The position numbers and the translations under genes are program-made. Under the pieces are notes generated by a model. The model made no database searches and was not told the DNA's origin. It saw nothing but the letters and a program-made list of their open reading frames with translations. DNA of 64,000 nucleotides from Ciona intestinalis (Eukaryota; Chordata; Ascidiacea; Phlebobranchia; Cionidae): assembly GCF_000224145.3 (NCBI RefSeq), contig NW_004191381.1:1-64000 (forward strand), given 5' to 3'. Positions 1 to 12,900 of this stretch are shown here, piece by piece; position 1 is the first letter of the stretch, and each line of letters opens with the position of its first letter.

Positions 1-1131
1 TCACACGTAGACACGTTCATTATTTAGACTACATGTGAAACATTATTCTCGCTCGCAAACTTTACCCTGATAAGTTTGTCTGTTAAAACGAAGGGAGATC
101 GTGGCGGCAATGCTGCTTTGATCGGTAATAGGTGAACACAGCTTTGATCGTGTGTTGTAAAACAAGTTTGTGTTAATTAATCTTGTTTGTTTCCTCGAGT
201 TTTGTTAAAATGATTTTTTCAAACTTCATTGCGCCCGTCAACCAGCACAAAATTGTTACGTGTTTAATTGTGATGCGAACTTTTATGTTGCGCAATTACG
301 AGTTTTAAAGTCAAATGTTGCATTATAAACAATATTGTAATGCAGAGAATTAACGTAAGATATTGCGCAATACTGCTGTCAGTTAAACAATGTTACGTCA
401 TACGCAGTATTGTGATGTCACTGATGTGCTCCATTCTCGTAACGGGTTACGGTGCGTCTGTATATTCAACGTATCGGCAAATATATGATGATATTTACAT
501 GTTAAGTTTTTTAAACACTTAAAAATTAACTGCCAGGCTTATATCTTACCCTTTCCATTAAATGCCGCACACGTTATGTGCGTGATTTTACGTGTTTTAC
601 ATATACCTACTTTCAGCTAACATGGTATAATGTCGCAACCCCTACGTTTTTATAAAATCAACTCCACTGCCAACTACTATAATATATCGTGGTAGGCCAT
701 GCCATAGGTCAATGTGAGGTTATGAGAATCTATCTTTCTAACTGATACGGGTAATGGACTCTCATATTAGTGCTGTTCACCTCCCGTTGTTAAATTGATG
801 GATCGCCTCTAAATGTTGCGGGTCTCGTGAAAGTAACTTTTACAGTATACGGAATAAGGGTTGTCGTCGGTATCCGGCACTTGGGTAAAGGAGGTTAACG
901 ACTAGCACATACGACAAAGAATAGTAAATTCCAACTAATCGTCAAGTGACAAATGACAATGTTTCACGGTACAACAAATAGGGTATCCACGAGGGAACTT
1001 TCCCACGTATTTCATAAAGGCGAGATTGCACAGGTGGCTTTTGATTATTATGTCATAGACAACTATCGCTGAAGGGCAGAGTTTTACATCGATTTTCTTC
1101 ATTGTTTTCAGTACTGTAGGATAGATTAAAT
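1..1131. other. intergenic, nothing recognised
   Basis: AT-rich sequence with no convincing coding region, RNA gene or terminal repeat. Short open frames here show no family similarity or codon pattern that I recognise. Confidence 0.5.
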
Positions 1132-2267
1132 ATGAAGCGGACGAAAGAAACTTGGAAAGATTTGGAAAAGAGAGTTTGTTTTAAGCGTAAAAAGAATCAC
1201 GAGAAACAAACACTAGTACCAGATGACATTATGGTTCAAAGAATGACAGCCACGCCTTCAGGAAGATTAAACAAGTTTGAACCGTTGGATACAAGAGATT
1301 TTGTTCCATTTGCATAGTTCCAAGATTTAAGTATAGCAAACATAAAGTTGGCATGTGAAAAATATTACAATGCCCCTTCAGGTTGGTGTGACATGCTTGC
1401 CTCTGACAGAGGACCATCCTGCACCAGGTTGGACCAAATCAAGGAGAAAAGGGAAATTTTATTCGGTTCTTACAAGCTCGTGAAAACAACGAATGCAAAG
1501 AAATAACATCCGAACCAAACACGGTGTGCAATCGTCCTTTGACTTTTCATGCACCGAAATCAGTTTCAAATAGCAGTTTGCTGAAAGCAGGCCAACTTAA
1601 AAAGCAAATTTTTAAAACTGTTCCTACTAAACTGGAGACATTTTCCTTAACCTGTGATGCTTGGATAGTAATCGGCAATGTAACATTGCCAGTATCAAAC
1701 AACAAATTTGCAAGTGGTGCATTCCGAAATGCGTATGAAGCACATCAGTTACAAACCAAAAAACTTTAACCAGATAAATTAGTTTTAAAACTCTATAAGA
1801 ATGATGCAGTTGCCACAATACAAGCAGATATGGGTCTTACTGTTGAAAATCACTGCAGAAAGGTACAAATGCATTCTGTTGCTAAATCTATAGCAGAAAA
1901 GTTTTGAAAAAAAGGTGCCTGCTGCTTTTGGTGAAACATTCAAGTATGATGAGACATATTATTCCAACTATACTGAAAATCCTGCCACCATTGAAGCATT
2001 TTGTGAAGGATCATTTACCAAATATGTAAACAATGATGGCTCTTGCTCTACACTTACACTGAACACAGAGTTGCAAAAAAAGTGAATGCTTGGTTCATTT
2101 TAGTTACATATTATCTGAAAAGAAATCTGTTGGATGAACAATTGGATATGCTTTTTTGTGCAGGAAATTTGTCAAAAATGGCCATTTCTTACCTTTATGG
2201 GAGTCACACATGCAATAAATTCTGTAAAATGATGAATTTGGCAATATTGGAACAAATACAAGAGTAA
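1132..2267 (+). pseudogene. alpha-kinase domain protein, decayed copy
   Basis: Broken coding region of the atypical alpha-kinase family (eEF2K / myosin heavy chain kinase / vWKa type), which phosphorylates Ser/Thr in helical contexts. It starts at ATG 1132 and keeps one frame through a stop near 1315 into a segment containing SIANIKLACEKYYNAPSG and SDRGPSC. It shifts into the frame of 1524-1769, where GAFRNAYEA resembles the N-lobe. After a stop at about 1767 the frame continues with LVLKLYKNDA, then shifts near 1905 into GSFTKYVNNDG. Around 2075-2115 ECLVHFSYILSEKKS matches the alpha-kinase HFTYE-type motif. The 2043-2267 frame ends with FCAGNLS and HTCNKFC, like the family's C-terminal GNLS and CN..C zinc-binding region. 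No introns are seen, and at least two stops and several frameshifts are present, so it is probably non-functional. The order of motifs makes the family call fairly secure. Whether it is a host gene relic or transposon cargo is open. Confidence 0.68.
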
Positions 2268-2380
2268 CTTTTTATTTTTTTGATGACTACTGTTCTTTTC
2301 ACAAAATAAACAACCCATAAGTTGTTATGTCTGTACATATTAAACAGTAAAAAAACATAGGTACAGAAGGGGTAGAGGTG

Positions 2381-3569
2381 TTAACAATTACTCAAAAAAT
2401 TGTGACGTAAATAGCAATACTTTTCAGCTGCATCATTTGATGCAATCAATTCTGGGTTAGGTAAAAGCTCAATGCACCTTTTCTTAAAATCTTCATCAAC
2501 CCATTCATCTGGAGCACATAACACACCAGATACTTCCGCGATACTCTTAAGATCAGTATGATCAATCATTAAACCTTTGCATGTCGTGCGATAAAATTCA
2601 GGGCATTGAAATAGATGGTCATGTATACAAGTCGGTAAATGTATGTATGGCGTATTCGATGACTGTTTCAGTTACTCACCAAAATTTCAAATTCTCTCTA
2701 TACAATTGGTTCATAAGCATAAAAAAGCAGTTGTCGATCCATCATGCAATGTGGATGGTATTTTCCATTCAGCATCGGCTTCTTCAGTTGAACTTTAAAA
2801 CACTTCTCTAACCTTAGGTGAAGTTCCCTTCACCAACATTTAACTTTATTGGTGTTAGATGGTCCATAAATAACACTCTGTTGGATCTTCCAAGTCGCCA
2901 TGTTTACTTCTTAAAAATGAGTGTATCGTTGCCATTTTACCAGTTTTCGTACCCCTGTCTAGCCTTAATAAACGTGGCATAACATAAGATGCACAAATGT
3001 ATTCCAGATACTTTTTTCCAATAATTAATGGTTTGGAGTTAGAATAAGTAACAAACCAAAACAAAATTTTCCTGGAAAATGTATCCATTGCACCATATAT
3101 GCCAAGTGGAAACGTATAATTCTGATAACCACACAGCTTGTCATGTCCATCCATAGAAACTAAATGAAGAGGTCCATCACATTGAAATTGTTGTTTGGGT
3201 TTTTTATCCTTTTTCTTTACATTTTTTAAAGCTATTTCTTCAGAATCCTTTTCCATCAAAATATGCTGAACAAGGTGCCTTGGAACTAATATATTATAAT
3301 GACATCGAAGTTTTTGGTTCATTGCTCTATAACCCAAATGTTTTCCTGTGTTGTAGTTCCTTATCAAATTGCAGCACACACATCTTCAAGGGGGTGCCAT
3401 AGTGTATGTATTTTATATCAAAGAAGCGGAGATGGCGATCCAATGTAGCAATGCTCCATGCGTATTGAGTAAACTTTTTTTGGACTAGAAACAGGATTTC
3501 TTTTCGGTTCATATTTTTAGTAACACAATTTTGCAACAACTTTTTTAAATCTAAGTTATGTTGCAACAT
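2381..3569 (-). pseudogene. DDE integrase-core protein, decayed copy
   Basis: Broken reading frames on the minus strand, read from 3569 down to 2381. The 80-residue N-terminal part (3569-3327) includes LVQKKFTQYAWSIATLDRHL, which looks like a helix-turn-helix preceding an integrase. It shifts into 3379-2855, where HLVSMDGHDKLCGYQNYTFP, IYGAMDTFSRKILFW and MPRLLRLDRGTKTG give the first two acidic positions of an RNase H-like DDE core (MDGHDKL and LDRGTKTG). This is the integrase-core type seen in many invertebrate and fish transposon proteins. The frame breaks before the expected catalytic Glu. A further fragment (2569-2381, DDAAEKYC-like tail) may be the C-terminus. It is transposon-derived and inactive as it stands. 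It converges tail-to-tail with the alpha-kinase relic, 113 bp apart. Confidence 0.62.
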
Positions 3570-4080
3570 TATGTTCCAAACTTACAAATCTGGTATTAAA
3601 TCCTGGGTATATGTGTAAGTTGTATATACGTCATGCTTTATTAGCTTATCTTTAACTATAACGGCTGTTTAGGACTACTAAACCACAGTATGTCTGACCA
3701 GTTCTTAAAAAGTAAATAAACAACAGTAAGAGCCTTTCAGTTGATATGGCTATTGGCTAGTCACTAGTCTAGTGACTACATATTACTGCTACGCTTGAAT
3801 GGCTACTATTTTGTACTAACATAGAAATCGGATTCTGTGGTAGTACTGAAATATATAACCTTGGGATTGATTTGCCGTACATATTCATTGTAGCTGGCCG
3901 CACGCAGTCAAGCAGTGACAGTTGAAAATGGAATTATGGCTTAAATAGTAGTAAATTTCCCAATCGGTTGCACTCATTAGAGCTTTGCCCTTTTGTAATT
4001 GATAGCGCTGGGCCATCGCCCATTCAAACAACATGGGATTGATAGTGCTGGGCTACTTGAGAAAAATCAAATTTCATTTT
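3570..4080. other. non-coding spacer with a 19-bp palindrome
   Basis: No gene seen. A perfect palindrome (AGTCACTAG-T-CTAGTGACT) lies at 3759-3777. Confidence 0.45.
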
Positions 4081-4082
4081 CA

Positions 4083-4375
4083 AAATCGTTTTTTTTTTTA
4101 ATTTAAAAATGAAAATAAAAATGAAATTTAAAATGAAATTTAAAATGAAATTTAAAATGTAATTTAAAACGAAAATAAAAATGAAAATAAAAATGAAATT
4201 TAAAATGAAAATGAAAATGAAATTTAAAATAAAAATGAATTTTTAAATGAAAATAATAATGAAATTTAAAATGAAATTTAAAATGAATTTTAAAATAAAA
4301 ATAAAAAGGAAATTTAAAATGGAAAATAAAAATGAAATTTAAAATGAAAATGAAAATGAAATTTAAAAAACTTTT
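4083..4375. repeat. low-complexity array of AAAATGAAATTT-like units
   Basis: About 290 bp made almost entirely of permutations of AAAATGAAATTT and AAAATGAAAATG. It is a degenerate microsatellite or minisatellite with no coding value. Confidence 0.85.
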
Positions 4376-4412
4376 AAAAATATTTATGTCATTTTTAACA
4401 TCTAGACATATA

Positions 4413-4835
4413 TTATATGTGGTGACTCGCTGCCGAGACGAGGATAAACCTTCTGTGGAAGTGCGTACGGTTGTGACGTTGTGAGTACGAGTGTAGTCCT
4501 AGAATGATGATCGCGAATCCTGTGAGAACGAGTTTGCAGATATAGTCCACAGATGGAGTCCCATATATACGGGTCAAGAATCGGGACAGAAAACGGATTT
4601 TGGTAAGAACTAGACTGGTTCGCAGAAATAGTCCGCAGGTGGAGTCATATGGGTCGCGAATCAGGACAAAAATTGGGACTTGGTCAGAAAACTAGAGTCC
4701 GAATATGAATAAAGAACTTTACTACCGCGAGCACGTCACTTATGGAAGTACAAGAGTGTTGGGGTAATGGGCCAAGTCTGGCCTAAATCCCAAGTCCTCA
4801 CGAACCTTATCCATACAGAATAGAATAAAATAGTT
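4413..4835 (+). repeat. 5'-truncated copy of the composite SINE
   Basis: From GTGGTGACTCGCTGC to CATACAGAATAGAATAAAA this matches the second half of the element at 60736-61528, including two of its internal GAATCGGGACAGAAAACGG units. The tRNA-like head and body are missing, as expected for 5' truncation during retroposition. Confidence 0.75.
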
Positions 4836-7800
4836 TTAAATATCAAATAAGAGATTCGATCTTAATTCGCTTGACTACACAGTAAAACTTACACAAAGTA
4901 CAGAATGCATTAACGCGGTCGGTTTATTTGGCGCGAAAATAAAGTAATGATTGTTACGTCATAGAGCAAAATGTTGCGTTAGACTTTTTTGTGCAATAAG
5001 AACATGGATTTAGCGGGCCAACAAAATGTACAAACACCTGCCGCACAAGCCATATTTTTTGTTATTAAAGGACGAACAACTAAAATATTAGTGTAATTAC
5101 CCGTACAGAGTAAATGCGGTACCAAGGCGGGTTCGAATACCATGAAAACGGCAATACTCGACTAAGGCGGGCATTATGAACACATCTCGCTAAGTTTAGG
5201 GTGCTCGGTAGTGACGTCCTTTCTCACTAAACCTACTTTTGGTATTACGAAGCACCATCTCATTAACTCAAACTCGCAAAATCGCCCGCTAACTAACGTG
5301 GAACTCACACCACTCGTTCACAGCGAATTCTTGTATTTTACGCAAAAATATTCCCATAACTAAGTTATGGCCGCCTTATTTGCATTGAAAACTTTGCGTA
5401 AACGTGTAAATGTCAGAAGGAAAACGATAGAAATGACAGATGTGGAATTAATTTTGGAATATCGTATGCCAAAGGCGGTGGTATAGGCCATTAGGCCTAC
5501 TGGAATTGTGCCATCTTTTGCACTAAGATTTGAAACCGTAAAGCAGCAGTAAAAGGTGCCTTTCAGTTGAAGAGCAAATTTTAATTTCACTGGAAGTTTT
5601 AGCTTCTGGAAGTTTTCAAAATTCAACTTAAGACAACATTAATGTTTCCCTACTTCGTTTCATGGATAGTTTAATATCAAAGCGTCATCAGTTTATACGA
5701 ATCTTTTTTCTTGCGTTTTTAACGAATTCTCTCACTTAAACTCGGCGTTGTACGAGGTGTTTGGAGTCGTCTTCATAATACCATTTTTTCAAACGAGTTT
5801 CTTGCTCGCTAAGTACTTGCAAAATATTGTTTAGCCAGCTTGTTAACTTAACGAGGGAACAAATGTTCATAATGCCCCCCCAGGTAATTAAACCCGAATT
5901 TGACCCGATTTCTTATTTTTTTCATTGTCAAAACTTGAATTATACTTACGCATTGTTTATTATTGACTACATCACCGCATGCTCTGCACATTTTAGCAAA
6001 GTTTGTTCCCTAAAAGCTTTCATGCGATGCAATCTATTTTATTTTTTTTCTATTTTATATTACAAGGTTTAAGCATAGAACTTATAGTAATATGTGAAAA
6101 TAAATTTTGGGCACACACATAATCAAGAGCGTAAATAGTAGAAAAAACGACTGGCTGTCGCCCAAATTGCTCACTGTGAGGCACCCGAAATGGCCGGCTG
6201 TAGTCATGTAAAAATGTGTGGCGTAAGAAGCATTATTACGTCATGTTTAGAGCAGCGGCTTGCGCAAGGACATGCAACAATGTATTGTTCAGTGCAAGAA
6301 TAAGCAATATAATATTAATAGGCTTATGTTAGCAGATTGTTTATTACAACGTAGTAGCAATTGACACATGGAATTTTACCGTCATAATACCAATTGACGC
6401 TTTGATTATTTGCATCATAATAGCGATTGACGCTTTTATTGTTAACCTTGCAAAAGTAAACTAAATGCTCTTGTTTTACGTCTGGGGTTAGTAAAGATTA
6501 AAGCAGCTGTATTTTAATAAACGTATACTTTGATATTGGCGTATTTGGATATAATTACACTGGCTTACAATTGTTTTCTCCCAATTACAACAGTTTAATG
6601 TTGTTGCAGCAACACGTTTGCCGATCACATTGGGTGTTCCATGAGTACAACATTCTGTACAACGATTGTAAATACATGTTAAAAAGGGTCCTTAAACATT
6701 TGTATTGTATTTGGATTTCAATTTTGAGAAAACCCAACGATCTTCTGACCTGCGTAAACATTTCACTTTTGATAAGCGAATGGACAAGATATAATGGATA
6801 AGGATCGCAAGGTCAAGCGTAATCTGACCTCCCCTGGTCCCATTATACTTACAAACCAAAGGCATCGCGCATAATATTTCAGTTTGGTAGTAAAATAATT
6901 CAAAGATTTTACATTGTTTTTTAAGTCGCATGAATAAAAAATGCTTTAAAGGTTCTTATCGGTCAAGTTTTACAGACACTTCTCATTTTACATAAAGAGT
7001 GGAAACCTGATGTAACGACATTTAATTTTCCCTTATCCTAACTAAATATTAAATATGAAATATGCAAATGTAATAAAATTCATTTAAATTTGTTGAATTA
7101 AATTTTAAACATAAAAATGCGCTCAAATTTATTTGGGCGCGTGTCCGCTAACGGACGTAAAATGCGCCTATTTACGGCCCTGTCAATAAGTGTTTCTAAA
7201 ACCTAGTCAGTTGATGTAAAGAGATATGACAGCTACGGTGCAAACACTGGATCTTCCTCATCTGTGTTTTTGTTTAATGCACATGTTTTATCGCGAAATT
7301 AAAAACTGTTCTTTAATTAAAAGTGGCCGTGCACAGGATCCGTTTCCATTCGTATGCGCATACGCACGTAAAAATGAGGTCGGACGCTTTTCCGACCGCA
7401 CATAACCCTCAAAGTTGCTTCCCTGGTAATTGGACATGAGGTATATGTCTGCTAGCAAAGCCTAAACCAGCTGATCGATTAAAACAGATTATGAAGTAAT
7501 TTATGTCATAGTGCCCACGAGTGACGCAACAACGGACAATTTTTTTGGCACTTTTTAAAACGTTTTTTGACCAAACTAAATATTTTTTCAAAAAAAATAC
7601 CACAGACAGTATTTATTAGGTATAAACTTTCATTTAAAACCAACTTGTATTAGCGTGGTCCGGACACTTTAACCTCTAATCGGCACAAAGTGTGTGAAAC
7701 AAAACATCCATGTTATATAATTACTGTCGTTACCCCATCATGTGTGAATAAATTAATCTTATTCTGTTTTTTTTGTCATAATATTTAGAAAACATGTAAA

Positions 7801-8329
7801 GTGGAATAAATCAAGAGGGAATGTTTGGCATCGACTTAGAAGAAGAGAAGTTAATGGCAACCACCTTCGTTTCAATGCGGTATTTCATAATATGTGAGAC
7901 TACTATTTTAAGGCATAAGATACACTTGAAAAAATTGAAATTGGCAAACATTAACTCTTCTGTGTTTGGTATAATGCTTTTACTTTGTTAAGAAGTAAGA
8001 ACCATGACTTTGTATTTGTTTTATTTTGTTAAAAATCTCACTGTCATTACAGTTTTTTTCCAGTTATCAGTTTAAAAAACTTTTGTACATTATTGGTTAG
8101 GTGGATTGTATCGTAATTGGTGGTAGAGCAATTGTGTTGTAATCTCTTATTGGTAGTTGCTCCACTATCCAACCCATTGGTTACTAATGTTGTCCAAAGT
8201 CAGTTGTGAGAGAAAATTACCGCATGTACCACATATGTGAAGCAGACATACGGTTGTCACAGCAATGCAAGCATAAATATGTGTAATGCAATCATCGTAT
8301 CGAATACCCTTTTTGCATGGTAACTACTA
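4836..8329. other. long non-coding stretch
   Basis: No supported gene. Open frames at 5360-5626 (-), 5827-6072 (+) and 6571-6931 show no recognised domain. Two small items stand out: degenerate repeats of TCATAATAGCGATTGACGC at 6350-6445, and a SINE-tail remnant at about 7676-7770 (CAAAACATCCATGTTATA...TGTCGTTACC). Confidence 0.45.
6350..6445. repeat. short degenerate tandem repeat (TCATAATAGCGATTGACGC)
   Basis: Three imperfect units of about 35 bp carrying CGTAGTAGCAATTGACAC, GTCATAATACCAATTGACGC and ATCATAATAGCGATTGACGC. Related units recur at 13500-13605 inside the hAT-type element of TRPC4AP. Confidence 0.6.
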
Positions 8330-9870
8330 CAGGATTGTAAAAGTTGTAAATCCGGACGGTGATCGTTTAATTTTACTGAAAATCCGGATGTATTATGTTT
8401 TGCGTGCGTCTGTCACCCAAGCTACCAAATCTTGTTATAAAGCGTATTACTAACACCATCACCACATAGAAACGGTTGTTAAAGCTGCGATCTAATGTTT
8501 TATGTTCGTCGCGTGTTCGTAATTATCAGCTTACGAATTCGATCGAGTAACACACATTGCCATGCTGCAATTTGGTCATTGTGCGCTTAATTGTTACGTC
8601 TTATTGCAACATAACTATTAACTATGATGTTTCATTACGTAACAATCGGGAGGAATGTGCCCACTGCCCAACGAACCACGAGATCGAAACATCATGTATA
8701 AGTGTCACATTTTTACGCTCTGTGCGGGCGTAGGAAATAAAGGAAGACGCATGCGGTAGCATACAATTTAACACATAACAAGCGAAACAATCGTTGTGAA
8801 TTTATTCTCGTGAAAAATGACGTAATGAAACTCTGGTTCTCATGCAGTGCCAACAAAGATGTTTTTTGGCTTCTGTCCAAGCTCGGCCGGGAAGATACTT
8901 TGTAATAATATATTACAATTTGCGTTGGTTCCAATTTACTGAGCGTCGCTCCTCGCTCTTATATTTGCACCAATTAAAATTCACATAAACGCAATTTACC
9001 TGCATTTAAAGTTTAAACTATTCTTGGTTGCTGGCCTAAAATATGTCGGGATTTATCAAAGGCATTATGACGTAATCATCGTTACATTTTTAATCCACGA
9101 TGAACGTGCGTAAAACTTTTCAGTTGTTTCTGCCGATTTGATACGTCGTTTTTATAAATGTAATATCATTTTAAATTCACCGCATAAAGGTTNCCTTGTG
9201 NNNNNNNNNNNNNNNNNNNNNNNNNNNNNNNNNNNNNNNNNNNNNNNNNNNNNNNNNNNNNNNNNNNNNNNNNNNNNNNNNNNNNNNNNNNNNNNNNNNN
9301 NNNNNNNNNNNNNNNNNNNNNNNNNNTATGAAGCAAACGCACTTTAATCCCAACACCTTAAAGGCAATAAACCACTATTGTAATAATAATCGACGCAACA
9401 ATTGCTGCTGTGTTGCAACAATCTAATTGTTACTCAATCCCGAATAATCCATGTGTGGTTTGGTACTGTGTCATAACAGAAATACGTGTTTATCTAACTT
9501 TACGTAAGACTGGTAGTTATGATGCAACCGGTAAACTTGCTGAGCAATCAAAGCTAAATTCCCAAACTGGTCCAACCGCGCACGCGACCGTAATCGCAAA
9601 GAGACAGCGTATTTGATGTTTCTCGTTTTTACTTTTTGTTATAAAATAGTATCGCCTCCCCGCTGATTTTGAAATCTAAGCGCCTATGGCTGCTTTAACA
9701 ACCTTTTTTTACTCTCAAAGGCGCCCACACCAGACTGTGCCTTTAGTCAGTAAGACGTTTTATAACACGATTTGGTAGCTCGGGTGACAGACGCACGTAA
9801 AACATATTACGTCCGGATTTTCAACAAAATTAACCGATCACCGTCCGGTTTTACAACTTTTACAATCCTG
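8330..9870. mobile_element. inverted-repeat element with ~120-bp arms
   Basis: The left arm (8330-8452, starting CAGGATTGTAAAAGTTGTAAA) is repeated as its reverse complement at 9748-9870. They share the CCGGACGGTGATCG, AAAATCCGG and CGTCTGTCACCC blocks. The inverted similarity continues inward (GGTTGTTAAAGCTGC versus GCTGCTTTAACAACC). The interior contains an assembly gap and no transposase frame, so it looks like a non-autonomous DNA transposon or foldback element. No target duplication could be fixed. Confidence 0.65.
9201..9326. other. assembly gap (N run)
   Basis: Run of N. It lies inside the inverted-repeat element, so any gene fragment there is invisible. Confidence 0.99.
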
Positions 9871-9965
9871 TTTCCTTCATGTATATTTTATTATAAACAA
9901 AGCCCCATTATACAGATCTGTGGTAGCACTTAACACCTTGACATAAAGTAAATTATCTTACATAG

Positions 9966-12900
9966 ATACCAAAGCAGATTCTCGTGAAACCAAAGAAAGA
10001 GAAGATTGCTCCTAATCGCTTGCAAATGGTGCCTGAAGAATTGGTTTATCAACTATGTGTGTTTTCTTCTGGTGATAATTGGTTAGAGTTCAGGAAAATT
10101 GCTGAGGTAGTGTTGTATATAAATTATTGAGCCAATTGGATTAATTATAGAACATCTTTTAACAATTTCTCAATTACAGGAATTGTTAAATCTTCCTGAG
10201 ATGATTTTGTTAACCAGTGGTCTTGGATTTCAGTTAATTGAAGTTAGTGTACCTTACTAACAATCTATCTATATTATGATGCCTTTGTATGTACAAATTT
10301 CCACAATAAATGGAAATTACCAAGTGGTTATGTAGCAACATTTAACCTATTACATTTATTATTATATTTGGCCAAGAAAGTCAATATAACAAAGAATTTT
10401 TTGTTTTTATGCTGTTCAGAGTTACCATTTATGTTACTTTGTGTGTGATTAATTTTTAATTTTTAAGTGTTTTTAGCTCATAATTTAGTCTATCACCTAA
10501 AATTTTGTGTTAACCATTTATTTAAAATTTATCTTTTAATCAGAATCTACTGAACATATTAGTTGTGGATATATTTGGGGTGGGCAAGAAGGATGTTGGA
10601 AAAACATCCTCACAACATCTACATGATGATAGAGCCACTCCTCTGCAGTTTGATCATGAACGAAGTGCTGATATAAAATTGATTCTGCAACTTGTTCACA
10701 CTTTTACGAACCAGGTAGGTGGGTTTTGGTTTCATTTGTTTGGGTATTCTATCTGGCATTGGATGTTGAAATGAGAATTCACTTAATAGCAATTGGGTTG
10801 GGTTGTGTTTGTAAAGACGAGTTTTATCTTCTATGAGGGAGTAGTCTTCAATTTGTTGATTAATCTCATCTTAACTGCGTTTTGTACGTGATCACAATTT
10901 TATAAACATCAGTTAATAATATTTAACCTAAATTCTAGTGAGGGCTCTACCTTAACTTGTTTTAGGTGCTTGTTTTTTAAAACAAGTTGATTTTAGTGTT
11001 TTATAAAAAACATTTTTTTTTTAATATTTTTGAAAATACCTGTGATTACATCATTGGAATAGGCGACAGTCTAATAAAATAGTTACTCAAAAAACAATAA
11101 CTTAAACCAGTTGTCTCAATAGTTTTAAAAAACAAATGAAAATAAGCTACAATGATTTTCCTGCCTGCTCGTTTTGTTACACGTAGGGTACGAGTCACTC
11201 GTAACGAGTGCACAAGATCGTGAGGTTGCATCAATGATTTTTTTAATTTTGTATCACTTGGTGGCACTTGTGAAGCCTAAACATACGAATTTGTCCAAAA
11301 GCCGGGATATTAAACATTCGTAATAAACTTTATTTGTCTCCTTAGTCCTTTCACACAAGTGGCTAACCAAATTCATTTGTCCCTCGAACTTGTTTGGTTG
11401 TCTGGGATAAGGGGACTCTGTTAGTATATTTTTACCTAGGTTAAGTTAGTGTTATTCTAGTTCAATTCTTAGTCTATTTTAGATTTATTCAGAAGAATAT
11501 TTGTTTGCAAAATTTCTACAGGCATGCGCATATTTTAAATGTTGTTTTTTCTCTCAGGTCCCAGAAACCTCTTATTACCATTTGCGATTTAAATATCGTT
11601 TAATTGAAGTTTTGTTCACTCTGTTCAGTGAAACACAGCATAGAATACATTTGGTGGCATCTGCAATTGCAGAAAAGCTTCTAACAGCAACACCCATGTC
11701 ACAAAACAACAAGCTGTTTAGTTTACAAAGCATCAAATCTCTACCGTGAGTTTTAAAACTTTTTCAATACATATTTATAGTTTGATGAAATTATTCTTTT
11801 TTTAGTTTTATTGACTATTAAAAGTATTTTGTTTCATATTTGAAAATCAAAACCTAACAAATGTCTTGCTTAACCTTAGTGTGGAAAATATATGCTGTAA
11901 TTTTAAATGTGTGGTCTTCATTTATTGATGTGTTTACATTTTCAATTTTAAAGTTCTTTTTGTGTACTAATTATATTCCTTTTGCATTAAATCTTTGTAT
12001 TCAGTTGAATTTTTTCCAGAGCAATTGTATCTCGCATGAACAATGACTCTCTGTTGTATTTCTATCATGTGATATCAGTGGTCATGTCAGATTGTGAGCT
12101 ATGTGGGAGTGTTTCACTAGAGCAGCATGATCAATGGCTCAATGACAGCTCAGTTGCTGACACTGCTGCTCTAAATCAAGGTAAAAGTGCTGAGATACTT
12201 TATCTATTGTTGTTAAAATATTGGAATAACCTATAATGGATGTGCCGAGCCCGAAGTCAAAAGCCTGTTCCCGAACGTCTGCTTCTTAAATGTTAGGCTC
12301 TCAGCTAAAGATTAAGCTTAACGTCCAGCCCAGATGCGATTGCTTAATTGTTGCATGTGAAAGCCAAAAATAATTAAAATAAAAACAGTAAAACAACTAA
12401 AAGATAAAAAGACCAGTGACAGTAAGCATATCTTTTCTTTAGTTAATTTTTGATGTTTTGCTCTCTGGGAAGTAATTAATCAGAACGGCAGCGAATGTGC
12501 TGTCTAAATTTACAGCCTTTATCAAAAACTGTTGCTGAAAAAATTATAACTAATTTTTGAATAATTTTTTTTGCATAAAGTTTTCATCTTAAAACACTGA
12601 AAATTACCACAAGTCTGCAAACCATTTGTTCTATATGATTATTATGAGTAGCGGCACTCTTTGTCTAAACCAGAACAGATTTTCGTACGTCTTTTTCCTT
12701 GATGACGGCATAGGTGCTTAAGGCTTTTGCTAAGCCTTATGTTCAAGTTGGCGCTCAGTGAGCCCAAGTTCGGCACATTCCTGTATATGCTATAGAAGTT
12801 TTACCATACATTTGGAGTTTGGGTAATGGGTCTTTTTAAAAAGGTTATATGGTGTGCTGTGCTATAGGATTCCACTATATCCTATTTTATATGGATTTAC

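Noticed and set aside
5360..5626. 88-codon minus frame
   Set aside because: No recognisable domain, no splice partners and ordinary AT-rich composition; cannot be supported as a gene.
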